Source: Methylobacterium radiodurans (GTDB lineage Bacteria; Pseudomonadota; Alphaproteobacteria; Rhizobiales; Beijerinckiaceae). From it: DNA of 64,000 nucleotides. The notes below the pieces were generated by a model, which was not told the origin of the DNA, ran no database searches, and saw only the letters and a program-made list of their open reading frames with translations. The translations under genes were made by a program, and so were the position numbers. The stretch is from NCBI RefSeq assembly GCF_003173735.1, contig NZ_CP029551.1:375001-439000 (forward strand). Reading direction: 5' to 3'. Positions 1 to 8,690 of this stretch are shown here, one piece after another (position 1 is the stretch's first letter; every line of letters starts with the position of its first letter).

Positions 1-196
1 TCCTCCGGCAGTAAACCTTTCTGCCTAAGCACGTATCCGGTATTAGCTCACGTTTCCCTGAGTTATCCCGAACCGGAGGGCACGTTCCCACGTGTTACTC
101 ACCCGTCTGCCACTCACCCCGAAGGATGCGTTCGACTTGCATGTGTTAAGCCTGCCGCCAGCGTTCGCTCTGAGCCAGGATCAAACTCTCAAGTTG
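1..196 (-). rRNA. 16S ribosomal RNA, 5' end (partial)
   Basis: Read on the minus strand, the sequence ending near 196 contains the universal 16S start AGAGTTTGATCCTGGCTCAG, followed by the conserved stretch around GCTGGCGGCAGGCTTAACAC. The gene runs off the left edge, so only about the first 196 nt are present. The exact mature 5' end is estimated from the conserved motif and could shift by a few bases. The rest of the rrn operon (tRNAs, 23S, 5S) must lie to the left. Confidence 0.97.
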
Positions 197-402
197 AAGA
201 GCTGATCATGACACCAATCACAAATCATCGACAGAAGCACATCAGATCACCGTTTCCAGCAATCCGGAGCTCCTAAAGAAGCTTTGGAACCAGCGTCTCA
301 TCTCACGTCCCAGAACCCCCACGCACCAGCCAAAGCCAGCGCCGCGAGAACCCCAAGACCGCAAGGACGACGCCGCCCACGCTTCTCTTTCTCAGATCAA
401 CT

Positions 403-413
403 TGTCAAAGAGC
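403..413 (-). promoter_or_regulatory. boxA antitermination element of the rrn leader
   Basis: On the minus strand this reads GCTCTTTGACA, matching the bacterial boxA consensus (TGCTCTTTAACA in E. coli). It lies about 207 nt upstream of the 16S 5' end and about 170 nt downstream of the predicted rrn promoter, so it would be within the pre-rRNA leader. boxA in rRNA leaders is known to recruit the Nus antitermination complex. The rest of the leader (197-580) holds no credible gene; open frames there have no ribosome binding site or recognisable product. Confidence 0.7.
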
Positions 414-580
414 CCGACAGCTCGGCCCGTGCCGAACCGCCCCACACTCTAGGGAAGAGACGAGAGCGCCCGCCCGGATCAACCACACGGTCTGGTCAGC
501 TCACGATGTTCCAGAGAGCGAGCCGCCTCAAGAGACGGCTCAGCGACCGGGCCGCTGCTGCGGCCGGCGCCGATGAGCGG

Positions 581-609
581 TGTCTACGCCCCGCCCCCGC
601 CCCCGTCAA
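581..609 (-). promoter_or_regulatory. Predicted sigma70-type promoter of the rrn operon
   Basis: The minus strand reads TTGACG, a 17-base GC-rich spacer, then TAGACA, followed by a GC-rich discriminator starting CCGCTC. Transcription would begin near 574, giving a leader of about 375 nt before 16S. The spacing is ideal, and the GC-rich discriminator is typical of stringently controlled rRNA promoters. It sits just downstream of the DUF2244 gene, which reads the same way. This is inferred from sequence match only. Confidence 0.6.
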
Positions 610-717
610 CTCCCCAAATGACGGGACCGCAAAAAATCCGCGACGGGACCGTGACGGTCGTGAACCGAAGCGCCAGACGTCGGGGTCTGCGTGCCCTGCC
701 GGAGGCGGCACCGACCC

Positions 718-1239
718 TCAATAGCCCTTCTTCACCTGGGCCAAGGCCGCCTTGAGGCCCTGCGCGACCCGGGCACGCTCCTCCGGCGAGGCGTCGCGGG
801 CGACCGCGACGTGCTCCCGGCGCGAGACCAGGGTGAGGCGCTGCAGGCCGTACTCCTCGTCCTCGACCTGGGTGAGCTTGGTCCAGAGCGGGTTGAAGCG
901 CCACTCGCGCCGCTCGCCGCGGTGGCTGACCCGGGCAAGGAAGACCTCGATCTGCGAGATCATCACCTCCTCGAAGGAGCGGCCGCGACGGAAGCTGACC
1001 TTCAGCGCCGCATAGATCGCCAGCATGTCGAGGCCGAAGAACCCGGCGACCGGCCAGAAGCCCATGCGCCAGCACCAGATCGATACGGTCAGCGAGACGA
1101 GGCAGCAGCCCGTCATCACGATCCGAAACCCTAAGCGGCTCAGCGACTGGTGCGGCCGGATCGTCGCGCTGAAGACCGGGCGGTCGACGCTGTCCGGGTC
1201 GAGCCCGTCGGGATGGACTGAGAGGTTGCCGCGCGCCAT
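718..1239 (-). CDS. DUF2244 family membrane protein
   Basis: This predicted inner-membrane protein of 173 aa has two adjacent hydrophobic segments at about residues 33-75, a short basic turn (KVSFRRGRSFEE) and a soluble C-terminal half rich in charged residues. The arrangement fits the DUF2244 family, whose function is unknown. ATG at 1239 is chosen because the family starts near this MARGN position; an upstream ATG at 1293 would overlap nth. It is divergent from nth with only 20 bp between the starts, and it ends about 110 bp before the rrn promoter in the same orientation. Confidence 0.8.
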   Translation of the reverse strand: MARGNLSVHPDGLDPDSVDRPVFSATIRPHQSLSRLGFRIVMTGCCLVSLTVSIWCWRMGFWPVAGFFGLDMLAIYAALKVSFRRGRSFEEVMISQIEVFLARVSHRGERREWRFNPLWTKLTQVEDEEYGLQRLTLVSRREHVAVARDASPEERARVAQGLKAALAQVKKGY

Positions 1240-1259
1240 GCGGCCAATATAACGCGGCG

Positions 1260-2069
1260 ATGCCGCCCAGAAAGACGCCCGAAGCCAACACAACGTCGCG
1301 CGTGCCGGGCGCGCGGAAGGTCAAAGCCAAGCTTACGCCGCCGCCCAAGGTCCTAGCACGTCCCGGGCGGGCGAAGGCCGCCGGGGGAACGCTGACGAAG
1401 CCGCTGACCGCGCATGTCGAGGCTGCCCCGGAACCGGTCGATGCCGTGACCCTGGCCGAGATCTTCCGGCGCCTCAGCGCGCGCACGCCACAGCCTCGGG
1501 CCGAGCTCGAATACCTGAACCCCTTCACGCTTCTGGTCGCGGTCGTGCTCTCGGCCCAGGCGACCGACCGCAGCGTCAATCTTGCGACCCGGCCGCTCTT
1601 CGCCATCGCCGACACGCCTGCGGCGATGCTGGCGCTCGGCGAGGAGCGGGTGCGCGACTTCATCCGCACCATCGGCCTGTTCAACACCAAGGCCAGGAAC
1701 GTGATCGCGCTCTCGCGCATCCTGGTCGAGGTGCATGGCGGCGCGGTGCCGCAATCGCAGGAAGAGCTGCAAGTGCTGCCGGGCGTCGGCGCCAAGACGG
1801 CCAGCGTGGTGCTCAACGTCGCCTTCGGGGTTCCGCGGATCGCGGTCGATACCCATATCTTCCGGGTCTCCAACCGGATCCCGCTGGTGGTCGCGCCGAC
1901 GACCGACAGGGTGCAGGCCGGCCTGGAGGCGATCGTGCCGGAACCCTACCGGCTCAACGCCCATCACTGGCTGATCCTGTTCGGCCGCTACATCTGCAAG
2001 GCGCGCAAGCCCGATTGCCCGGTCTGCCCGATCAACGACCTCTGCCGCTACCCGGCGAAGACGCTCTGA
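1260..2069 (+). CDS. nth: Endonuclease III (DNA glycosylase/AP lyase)
   Basis: This base-excision-repair enzyme removes oxidised pyrimidines and cleaves abasic sites. The protein is 269 aa. The helix-hairpin-helix LPGVGAKTA carries the catalytic lysine K179, and the GPD-loop aspartate is D197 in AVDTH. The C-terminus has the iron-sulphur pattern C246-X6-C253-X2-C256-X5-C262. The first 60 residues or so are a basic, proline-rich extension that E. coli Nth lacks; such extensions are common in Hyphomicrobiales. It is divergent from the DUF2244 gene with almost no intergenic space, so its promoter probably lies within that coding region. Confidence 0.97.
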   Translation: MPPRKTPEANTTSRVPGARKVKAKLTPPPKVLARPGRAKAAGGTLTKPLTAHVEAAPEPVDAVTLAEIFRRLSARTPQPRAELEYLNPFTLLVAVVLSAQATDRSVNLATRPLFAIADTPAAMLALGEERVRDFIRTIGLFNTKARNVIALSRILVEVHGGAVPQSQEELQVLPGVGAKTASVVLNVAFGVPRIAVDTHIFRVSNRIPLVVAPTTDRVQAGLEAIVPEPYRLNAHHWLILFGRYICKARKPDCPVCPINDLCRYPAKTL

Positions 2070-2095
2070 GAGCGAGAGGAAAGGTTCCGGATACC

Positions 2096-2200
2096 AAAGG
2101 TCGAGACCTTTGGCGGGTGCAGGGCAGAGCCCTGCTGTCGGCTCCCTTCGCCCTGGACCCCGCCCAAGGGCCAGGGGCCCGTGGGGATCCCGGTTCTTGG
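2096..2200. repeat. Interspersed structured repeat, copy 1
   Basis: Between nth and purC lies a cluster of short inverted repeats: AAAGGTC-ga-GACCTTT, then GCGGGT and the palindrome GCAGGGCagaGCCCTGC, and further on AGGGCC-ag-GGGCCC next to GGGGATCCC. The first 40 bp match 25031-25070 at 37 of 40 positions. Two of the three differences are compensatory within the first stem. It may be transcribed downstream of nth and act as a 3' end or mRNA-stabilising structure. The rest of 2070-2408 is GC-rich and shows nothing recognisable apart from the purC ribosome binding site. Confidence 0.7.
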
Positions 2201-2408
2201 CCGCGGCGATCGGCCCGGGATGATCCCTCCAGGGGCGTCCGCGCAATCCTCACCCGCGGGCTAACGCGTTGTGCCGGAAGCCCGGTTCGGGTAGTTTGGC
2301 GCCCGGTAGCGGGGGGAAATCGGCATCGATTAACCCCCGCAGCCCGACCCTTCGTCCGGTCGCCGCGCCGCGGATTCCGCCCGTCATCGCCCCAAGGAGT
2401 CACGGCCC

Positions 2409-3203
2409 ATGGACTTCCTCAAACCACGGTACACGCCTATGAACCGCCGCCGTCGCATCTACGAGGGCAAGGCGAAGGTCCTCTACGAGGGTCCGGAGCC
2501 CGGCACGCTCATCCAGCACTTCAAGGACGACGCGACCGCCTTCAACGCGAAGAAGCACGAGATCATCGACGGCAAGGGCGTGCTGAACAACCGGATCTCG
2601 GAATTCGTCTTCCAGCACCTCAACGACATCGGCGTGCCGACGCACTTCATCCGCCGGCTCAACATGCGCGAGCAGCTGATCCGCGAGGTCGAGATCATCC
2701 CGCTCGAGGTGGTGGTGCGCAACGTCGCGGCGGGCTCGCTGGCGACGCGCCTCGGCCTGGAGGAAGGCACCCAGCTGCCGCGCTCGATCATCGAGTTCTA
2801 CTACAAGAACGACCAGCTCAACGACCCAATGGTGTCGGAGGAGCACATCACGGCCTTCGGCTGGGCGACGCCGCAGGAGATCGACGACATCATGGCGCTG
2901 GCGATCCGCGTCAACGACTTCCTGTCGGGCCTCTTCCTCGGCGTCGGCATCCGCCTCGTCGACTTCAAGATGGAGACCGGTCGCCTCTGGGAAGGCGACA
3001 TGATGCGCATCGTGGTGGCTGACGAGATCTCCCCGGATTCCTGCCGGCTCTGGGACATCAAGTCCTCGGACAAGCTCGACAAGGACCGCTTCCGCAAGGA
3101 TCTCGGCGGCCTGATCGAGGCCTATACCGAGGTCGCCAAGCGCCTCGGCATCATGGCCGAGAACGAGAAGGTGCAGATGGGCGGCCCCCGCCTCGTTCAG
3201 TAG
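2409..3203 (+). CDS. purC: Phosphoribosylaminoimidazole-succinocarboxamide synthase
   Basis: SAICAR synthase joins CAIR and aspartate using ATP in purine synthesis. The protein has the family N-terminus [15 protein letters not shown], the conserved [10 protein letters not shown] segment, the EFYYKND segment and the LVDFKMETG stretch, over 264 aa. ATG 2409 is supported by AAGGAG at 2394-2399. The usual family start corresponds to ATG 2442 (MNRRRR), which has no clear ribosome binding site, so the first 11 residues are uncertain. The gene overlaps the converging glycosyltransferase gene by 7 bp. purS and purQ lie 13 kb away. Confidence 0.96.
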   Translation: MDFLKPRYTPMNRRRRIYEGKAKVLYEGPEPGTLIQHFKDDATAFNAKKHEIIDGKGVLNNRISEFVFQHLNDIGVPTHFIRRLNMREQLIREVEIIPLEVVVRNVAAGSLATRLGLEEGTQLPRSIIEFYYKNDQLNDPMVSEEHITAFGWATPQEIDDIMALAIRVNDFLSGLFLGVGIRLVDFKMETGRLWEGDMMRIVVADEISPDSCRLWDIKSSDKLDKDRFRKDLGGLIEAYTEVAKRLGIMAENEKVQMGGPRLVQ

Positions 3204-4807
3204 AGCGGGCGGCGCGCCGGGCCGGGCTCGCCCTGGAGGGCGCCTGGTCGCAGGCGGGCATGGGTCGAGAGGTCCGGGTCGAATCCCGGGTGGTAATGGG
3301 GGTCCTGCGCCAGCAGCGGCCCCCATCGCTTTTTGAACGCGGCGATCTCGCGGGCGTGGCGGGCGGCGGCCTCCGGCGTGCGGCGGCGGCTCAGGCCCTC
3401 GTAGTGGTGGAGTACCGCCTCCGGCACCATCAGAGTGTGGCGGCCGGCCGCGTTCAGGCGCAGGCAGAGGTCGACGTCGTTGAAATCGACCGCGAAGGTG
3501 TCCGCATCGAAGCCGCCGACGGCGGCGAACGCCTCCGCCTCCACCATCAGGCAGGCGGCGGTGACCGCCGAGACCCGGTGCGGCACCCGCAACGTCCCGA
3601 GATAGCCCGGCGCCTCGCCCGGAAAGTGCCGGTGGGCGTGGGTGACGAGGCCGCCCCCGGTGCCGAGCACGATGCCGCCGTGCTGGATCCGGCCCGCCCC
3701 GTCGATGAGCTTGGCGCCGACCGCGCCGATCTCCGGGCGCAGCGCATGGCGGGCCATGGCGGCGAGCCAGGCCGGGTCGCCGGCCACGACGTCGTTGTTG
3801 ACGAAGACGAGGAGCCGCCCGCGGGCGATCCCTGCGGCGGCGTTGTTCATGGCGGCGAAGTTGAACGCACCAGGCCAGGGCAGCACGCGGGCGCGGCCGG
3901 CGGCTGCGAGAGCGTCGAGATAGGCGCGCGTCTCGGGCTCGCGGCTGTCGTTGTCGAGGACGACGAGGTCGAGATCGGGCCAGTCGGTCGCTAGCAGGCT
4001 CTCGATGCAGGGGCGGAGCAGATCGAGCCGGTCGCGGGTCGGCACGATCAGGCTGGCGGCGGGGCGCGGCTCGGGCAGCGGATAGACGATCCGGATCACG
4101 CCCTCCCCGGCCGGCTCGATGCGGGCCCCGGCGCGGCCGGTCTGGTCGAGGTGGTCCCGGACGGCCGCCGCGTGCCCCCTCCCCTCCCCCGCGGCCGCCC
4201 TCGGCTGCCGGAGCGCGAGGATGCCGGGCAGGTGGCCGATCGCGGAGGGACCGAAATGCTCCGCGACCCGGAACAGCGCGTCGGCAGCGCCCGCCCGCGG
4301 ATTGATCCCGGCCGGACCGAGCGCCGCGCGGCGGAGCGCGACGACCGGGCCGATGTAGTCGATGGCCGCCAGGAAATCGGGATCGAAGGCCGGCCGCAGC
4401 AGCGGGACGACCGGGCCGCCGGGGCGGCTCTGCGCGAGGGTGTCGCCGTAGAGCGCGTGCAGGCCGGGATCCGCGAAGGCTACGCGGATCGCCCCGGCAG
4501 CGCCGGCCTTGAGGACGTGGCCGGGCGCGCTCAGCAGCAGGATGTCGGGGTCGGCGAACGGCTCCGGCGCGGCGGGGAAGGCGGTCAGGGTCGCGGGCGG
4601 CAGGGTGAGGCGATGATCGATGCCGACGAGGGCGGCGAGCCCCTGCCGGGCGCGTAGCCGCCGCCCGGTGAGCCGGGCCCAGAGCAGCGCGAGCGTGCGG
4701 CCCGGATGCTGTGCGAGGGCCGCAAGGGCAGGCAGGCGGCGCGCGGGACGGGGCTCGGCGAAGCGGAGGAAGACGTCGGCTGGCTCGGCGGAGGGGGGCG
4801 CCCTCAC
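3197..4807 (-). CDS. Family 2 glycosyltransferase with degenerate N-terminal domain
   Basis: This 536-aa protein ends in a GT-A domain (about residues 240-500). It has the nucleotide-binding start [13 protein letters not shown], the acidic metal-binding motif NNDV, and the family block [21 protein letters not shown]. The N-terminal part resembles the first GT-A domain of its upstream neighbour, but the acidic motif is YGDT instead of YADE and the leading beta strand is missing, so that half is probably inactive. GTG 4807 is chosen because it overlaps the upstream stop as GTGA and follows GGGGAGGA. It probably builds a surface polysaccharide; the acceptor is unknown. Confidence 0.85.
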   Translation of the reverse strand: MRAPPSAEPADVFLRFAEPRPARRLPALAALAQHPGRTLALLWARLTGRRLRARQGLAALVGIDHRLTLPPATLTAFPAAPEPFADPDILLLSAPGHVLKAGAAGAIRVAFADPGLHALYGDTLAQSRPGGPVVPLLRPAFDPDFLAAIDYIGPVVALRRAALGPAGINPRAGAADALFRVAEHFGPSAIGHLPGILALRQPRAAAGEGRGHAAAVRDHLDQTGRAGARIEPAGEGVIRIVYPLPEPRPAASLIVPTRDRLDLLRPCIESLLATDWPDLDLVVLDNDSREPETRAYLDALAAAGRARVLPWPGAFNFAAMNNAAAGIARGRLLVFVNNDVVAGDPAWLAAMARHALRPEIGAVGAKLIDGAGRIQHGGIVLGTGGGLVTHAHRHFPGEAPGYLGTLRVPHRVSAVTAACLMVEAEAFAAVGGFDADTFAVDFNDVDLCLRLNAAGRHTLMVPEAVLHHYEGLSRRRTPEAAARHAREIAAFKKRWGPLLAQDPHYHPGFDPDLSTHARLRPGALQGEPGPARRPLY

Positions 4808-6834
4808 TCCAGATCCTCCCCGAAGGTCGTGAGCGACAGGCAGGGATGGTAGTACGGATCGTGCCGGATCACCGCGTGCCAGCGCTCGGCGAAGCGGGCA
4901 GCCTCGGCCTCGAAGCGGGTGCGGGCCGCGCCGACCGAGGGGCCGCGGCTCACCGATTCCAGGTGTGCGAGCCGCGCGGCCGGGGTCCAGAGGACGCGCA
5001 GGCCCTCGCGGCGCAGGCGCAGGCAGAAATCCACATCGTTGAAATCGACGGGGAAGGTCTCCGCGTCGAAGCCGCCGACCTGCGCGTAGAGGTCGCGCCG
5101 GACCGCGAGACAGGCAGCGGTCACCGCCGAGACCTCGTGGGCAACCCGCATCTGGCCGAGATGTCCGGGCGTGTCGCCCGGGCGGCGGCGCAGGATGTGG
5201 CCCGCCCGGCCCCCGAGCCCGACCACCACGCCCGCGTGCTGGAGCCGTCCGTCGCCGTAGACGAGCTTGGCGCCGACCGCGCCGACATCGGGCCGGCACG
5301 CCTGACGGACCAGGGCATCGAGCCAGCCGGGTTCCAGCACCGCGATGTCGTTGTTGAGGAGCACCACGACCGGGCCGGACGCGGCGGCGACGCCCCGGTT
5401 GACCAGCCGGGAGAAGTTGAACGGCTCCGGATCGCTCAGGATCGTCACGCGCGGGTCGGCTCGCAGAGTGTCGTAATGGGCGAGCACCGCCGGATCGGTC
5501 GAGCCGTTGTCCACGATGATCAGCTCGATCGCCGGATAGGCGGTCTCGTGGAGCACGCCGCGGCAGACCTGTGCGATCAGGTCGAGCCGGTCGCGGGAGG
5601 GGATCACGATGCTGGCGAGCGGCGCCGGCTCCGGCAGCGGCCAGAGCAGGTCCGGCACCCCGTCGCGGGCCGCGACCGTCGCGGACGAGCCGGCCTCCGC
5701 GAGGTGGCGGACGAGAGCCGTCCGGCGCGGCGTCCCCTCGGGCAGTCGCGCCTCGGTGCGGGCGAGGACGCGCTGAAGGTGCCGGACGGCCCCCACACCG
5801 CCCGCGACCGCGATGTCGAGGCGCAGCGCGAGGTCGGCGGGATTGCCGAGCGGCGCGTCGAGGGCGCGACCGAGCCGCTCGCGCGCGGCGAGCCAGGGCC
5901 GGCCGAGGTAGCCGGCGGCGAGCGCGAAGTCGGGACTCCAGTCGGGCTTCAGACGGGGTAGCCCGTCCGCGCCGACCTCGTCCGCGTAGACGAGGCTCGC
6001 GGGTCCCAGATGCGCCCCGAGGCTCGCTAGCGCGTCCGGCGCGAGGACGTCGCCCGGTTCGAGAAGGCAGAGGGCCGCGTCCACCCCGAGGAGGTCGGGG
6101 AGCGGCCGGTCGGCGCGCCAGGGCGCCGCGGCGATGCGGGGATCGGCGCGGGCCGGCATCACGGCCGCCCCGACGGTGAGGACCTGTGCCGTCCAGGCGG
6201 CGCTGGTCTGGGCCGCGAGGCTCGCCAGCGTGCGGGCGAGCGCCGCCTCCTGCCCGGCCCGGGCGGCGATCAGCACGCGGATGGCGGCCGGCGCCCCGGA
6301 GGCCGAGACCTCGGAGGTCGGCGCGATCTCGGCGCGGGCCCGCGCCCAGGCCGCGTAGCCGGCGAGCGGCGTGACGGCGCATGCGCCCCGCAGGGTGTCG
6401 CGGTAGCGCCGGGCATCGCCCCGCGCGCGCTCGTAGAGGGCGGCGACCGCCCGGAAGGGGCGTCGGCCAAGGGCCTGAAGCAGCAGGCTCGCGTCCCCGC
6501 GCCGGCCGACCCGGTCGAGGTGGAAGCCCGGCGGGGCGGCGAGCCGGATCTCGGCGGTGGCCGGCGGGATCAGCCCGAGCCAGTGCGCCCGCGCCCCGCC
6601 GGGCAGCACGAAATCCTGCGCCGAGCCGTCGCTTGCGAGGGCGCGCAGGAGCGGGCGCTGGGGCACGGCCGCCGGATCGGTGCGGTAGCTCAGGACGATC
6701 CAGCCGGCGAGGCCGCCGGGCAGGACGAGGCGCCGGCCGAATAGGGCGTCGTCCGTCGTCTCGAGCCGAAAGGGAACCGCGCGACCGGCGTCGCTCAGAC
6801 CGGCGACGGCGTCCGCCGCCTCATTGGGCGCCAC
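4804..6834 (-). CDS. Two-domain family 2 glycosyltransferase
   Basis: The 676-aa product has an N-terminal region of about 190 residues, a first GT-A domain with VYADE and LKPDWSPDFALAAGYLG, and a second GT-A domain with SIVIPSRDRLDLI, NNDI and GGFDAETFPVDFNDVDFCLRL. This double layout is known from O-antigen and rhamnan-type polysaccharide synthesis. The start is GTG, overlapping the upstream gene by 14 bp; the downstream paralogue begins within its stop codon. The three genes are therefore almost certainly co-transcribed and translationally coupled. The sugar donor cannot be read from sequence. Confidence 0.88.
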   Translation of the reverse strand: MAPNEAADAVAGLSDAGRAVPFRLETTDDALFGRRLVLPGGLAGWIVLSYRTDPAAVPQRPLLRALASDGSAQDFVLPGGARAHWLGLIPPATAEIRLAAPPGFHLDRVGRRGDASLLLQALGRRPFRAVAALYERARGDARRYRDTLRGACAVTPLAGYAAWARARAEIAPTSEVSASGAPAAIRVLIAARAGQEAALARTLASLAAQTSAAWTAQVLTVGAAVMPARADPRIAAAPWRADRPLPDLLGVDAALCLLEPGDVLAPDALASLGAHLGPASLVYADEVGADGLPRLKPDWSPDFALAAGYLGRPWLAARERLGRALDAPLGNPADLALRLDIAVAGGVGAVRHLQRVLARTEARLPEGTPRRTALVRHLAEAGSSATVAARDGVPDLLWPLPEPAPLASIVIPSRDRLDLIAQVCRGVLHETAYPAIELIIVDNGSTDPAVLAHYDTLRADPRVTILSDPEPFNFSRLVNRGVAAASGPVVVLLNNDIAVLEPGWLDALVRQACRPDVGAVGAKLVYGDGRLQHAGVVVGLGGRAGHILRRRPGDTPGHLGQMRVAHEVSAVTAACLAVRRDLYAQVGGFDAETFPVDFNDVDFCLRLRREGLRVLWTPAARLAHLESVSRGPSVGAARTRFEAEAARFAERWHAVIRHDPYYHPCLSLTTFGEDLE

Positions 6835-7519
6835 CGCTCTCGCCGCCCTCCTGGGCGGCCGCCGCGGGGGCCTTGCGGCGGGGCTTCGGCTTGGTGGCGG
6901 CCTTCGGGGCGCCGGCCTTGCCGATCCCGGCCATGATCTCGTAGTCGCGCACCATCGCGGCCGGCACCACGAGGCCGTCCTCCACCGTCGAGCCGAAGCC
7001 CTGCGCCTCGCCGGGCGCGACCGTGACGGTCAGGCGCTGCTGGCGGGTCATCACGGTCTTGTCGTCGTGGCGGATCTGGAAGGTGATCGGCACGTCGAAG
7101 CGCCCGGGCGCGCCGCCGGGCCCGAGCAGGACCCGCACCTCGGCGCCGACCTTGACCCGCACCGTGCCGTCTGGCTGCGGCAGGCACTCCCGGGCGAGAC
7201 GCCCGAGCGTCGCCTGCGAGCGGATGCTGCCGGCCGCGCCCTCGCCGCGCCCGCCGAGCGTCTGCATGGCGGCGCCCCCCTCCGGCACGTCCACGGTCGG
7301 GCAATAGGCGGCCTCGGGTTCCGGAGCCCGCGAAGGGGGCACCGTGGTGCCGCCGTATTTCAGGAGGTTCGAGAAGATGTTGCCCTCCTCGGCCGGCGGC
7401 GCGCCCTGGGGTGCTGCCTGGGGTGCCGTCTGGGCCTGGGCCGTCCGCACCCCGGCGCCGGGCATCCCGAGCACGAGGATCGCGAGCACCCCGCCGAGCC
7501 GCGCCGACATTCCGTTCAT
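6821..7519 (-). CDS. Secreted protein of unknown function
   Basis: I do not recognise a named family. The 232-aa protein has a signal peptide (hydrophobic segment about residues 9-22, cleavage near AQAQ at 27-30), a Pro/Ala/Gln-rich linker, and a central domain of about residues 70-195 with two cysteines (AAYCPTV, RECLPQ) and beta-rich segments (TVRVKVGAEVRVLL). It ends in a Lys/Ala-rich tail. It lies between an IalB-like gene (29 bp upstream) and a glycosyltransferase that overlaps its end. Co-transcription suggests an envelope role, which is inference. Confidence 0.8.
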   Translation of the reverse strand: MNGMSARLGGVLAILVLGMPGAGVRTAQAQTAPQAAPQGAPPAEEGNIFSNLLKYGGTTVPPSRAPEPEAAYCPTVDVPEGGAAMQTLGGRGEGAAGSIRSQATLGRLARECLPQPDGTVRVKVGAEVRVLLGPGGAPGRFDVPITFQIRHDDKTVMTRQQRLTVTVAPGEAQGFGSTVEDGLVVPAAMVRDYEIMAGIGKAGAPKAATKPKPRRKAPAAAAQEGGESGGAQ

Positions 7520-7548
7520 CCCGCCCGTCCCGCGTTCCTACCTGAGGC

Positions 7549-8076
7549 CTATTTGAGGCTGTCGAAGCCGGTGCCGAACCCCTTCATCGACAGGGGAATG
7601 CCCACGCCCTCCTCGGGCGTCTGGAACACGATGAAGGTCGCCTGGCCGCCGTTCCTGAACTGGCGGATCAGGCCCTCGTCCATCACCACCTCGGCGACGC
7701 AGCCCGTGGTGAGGCAGCGCACGAAGCCGGCGCGGCCGATATCGGTCTGATCAATCTTGAGGCCGAGGCCCGAGGGCAGAAGCACGCCGAGCGGGGCCAC
7801 CACGCGCAGCAGGTAGCCGCGGTTGTCGGCGGTCTTGAGCACGATGACCACGAGGGTGAGGTTCGGCCGGTCCTCGGCGGCGAGGTACTGCACCAGCGCG
7901 CATTGCTCCGCCTTGGCGCCGGCGGGCGTCTCGCAGCGCAGTTGCCAGTCGTCGAAGGTCTTGCGCACCATGCCCTGCGCCCGCGCCGGGGCGGATGAGG
8001 CGAGACCCGCCAGCGCGGCGACAGCGAGCGCGCCGAGAAGGCGCCTGACAGGACCGAGCCGCACGCGTCGTGGCAC
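7549..8076 (-). CDS. Invasion-associated locus B (IalB) family periplasmic protein
   Basis: This secreted protein of about 175 aa has a hydrophobic signal segment (RRLLGALAVAALAGLASS) and a cleavage-like APARAQ. The mature domain begins with the family pattern of a tryptophan and cysteine (FDDWQLRCE) and contains four cysteines (LRCE, EQCALVQ, RCLTTGC) that would form two disulphides. The IalB family is widespread in Hyphomicrobiales; outside Bartonella its role is not defined. GTG 8076 with an upstream AGAGG is preferred; the open frame continues to an ATG at 8163, which would put an unlikely leader before the signal peptide. First gene of the minus-strand cluster ending at 3197. Confidence 0.85.
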   Translation of the reverse strand: MPRRVRLGPVRRLLGALAVAALAGLASSAPARAQGMVRKTFDDWQLRCETPAGAKAEQCALVQYLAAEDRPNLTLVVIVLKTADNRGYLLRVVAPLGVLLPSGLGLKIDQTDIGRAGFVRCLTTGCVAEVVMDEGLIRQFRNGGQATFIVFQTPEEGVGIPLSMKGFGTGFDSLK

Positions 8077-8262
8077 CAGCCAACCTCTACCCGGAAGCGC
8101 CCCGGGGGACGCGGACAACGGCGAAAGCCGCGCGTTGGGACCATGCGGGACCGCCCCTGTCAAGCGACGCGCGCCGTCCTATTGTTGCCGCAAAGCGCTA
8201 TCGCGGGCCGGCCGTCACGCCTACAGATCAACGCTTCCGCGAAACCGTCCGGGATCGATCCC

Positions 8263-8646
8263 ATGCGTCCGCTGCGCGCGCGTCTCCTCCTCACCCTCCT
8301 GGCGCTCGGTGCCCTGCCGGCCGGCGGGGCGTGGGCCCAGGGCCTGCCGGTCGGGGAGACCACCTATATCGAGCGCTCGCTCAACCGCGACGGCCCGCTG
8401 ACCGTCGAGCATCCGCCGGTCGAGCGCAATCCCTATGGCCGGCGCGGCGGTGACGCGGCCCTTGCGGGCTTCTGCCGGGACGGCGGCTTCGTCCGCCGCC
8501 GCGACCAGTTCGGCAACCCGACCATCGTGCGCCAGCGCGAGGTCTGCGACAGCGTCGCGCCCCGCACCCTGATGCCGGGCCAGGTCGATCCGCGGCCGAC
8601 CTGGCCGGCCGAGCGCCCCGCCGCGGTGCTGCGCGCCAAGGGTTGA
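8263..8646 (+). CDS. Small secreted protein of unknown function
   Basis: The 127-aa product starts with a clear signal peptide (MRPLRARLLLTLLALGALPAG, cleavage near AWAQ). The mature part is rich in Arg and Pro and has two cysteines (AGFCRDGG and REVCDS) that may pair. No catalytic motif or known domain is recognised. ATG 8263 is chosen because it places the signal peptide at the N-terminus; the ribosome binding site is weak. It is divergent from the IalB-like gene and converges on the metallopeptidase gene. Confidence 0.7.
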   Translation: MRPLRARLLLTLLALGALPAGGAWAQGLPVGETTYIERSLNRDGPLTVEHPPVERNPYGRRGGDAALAGFCRDGGFVRRRDQFGNPTIVRQREVCDSVAPRTLMPGQVDPRPTWPAERPAAVLRAKG

Positions 8647-8650
8647 GTTC

Positions 8651-8690
8651 CGGCTGAGGCTGGGCCGGGCGCCGGCCCGGTCCTCAGCCG
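8651..8690. terminator. Bidirectional hairpin between converging genes
   Basis: CGGCTGAGG (8651-8659) pairs with CCTCAGCCG (8682-8690), and the inner GGGCCGGG and CCGGCCC strengthen the stem. It spans the stop codon of the minus-strand metallopeptidase gene and lies just after the stop of the plus-strand gene. No T-run follows on either strand, so intrinsic termination is plausible but not proven. Confidence 0.55.

Noticed and set aside
284..755. Open frames on both strands within the 16S leader region
   Set aside because: They overlap the boxA and predicted rrn promoter, are Arg/Pro-rich as expected of shadow frames in GC-rich DNA, and have no ribosome binding site.
3197..6382. A single 1061-codon open frame that looks like one giant glycosyltransferase
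   Set aside because: The part beyond 4807 is antisense-like Arg/Pro/Gly-rich translation of another frame of the upstream glycosyltransferase gene. The real gene starts at GTG 4807.
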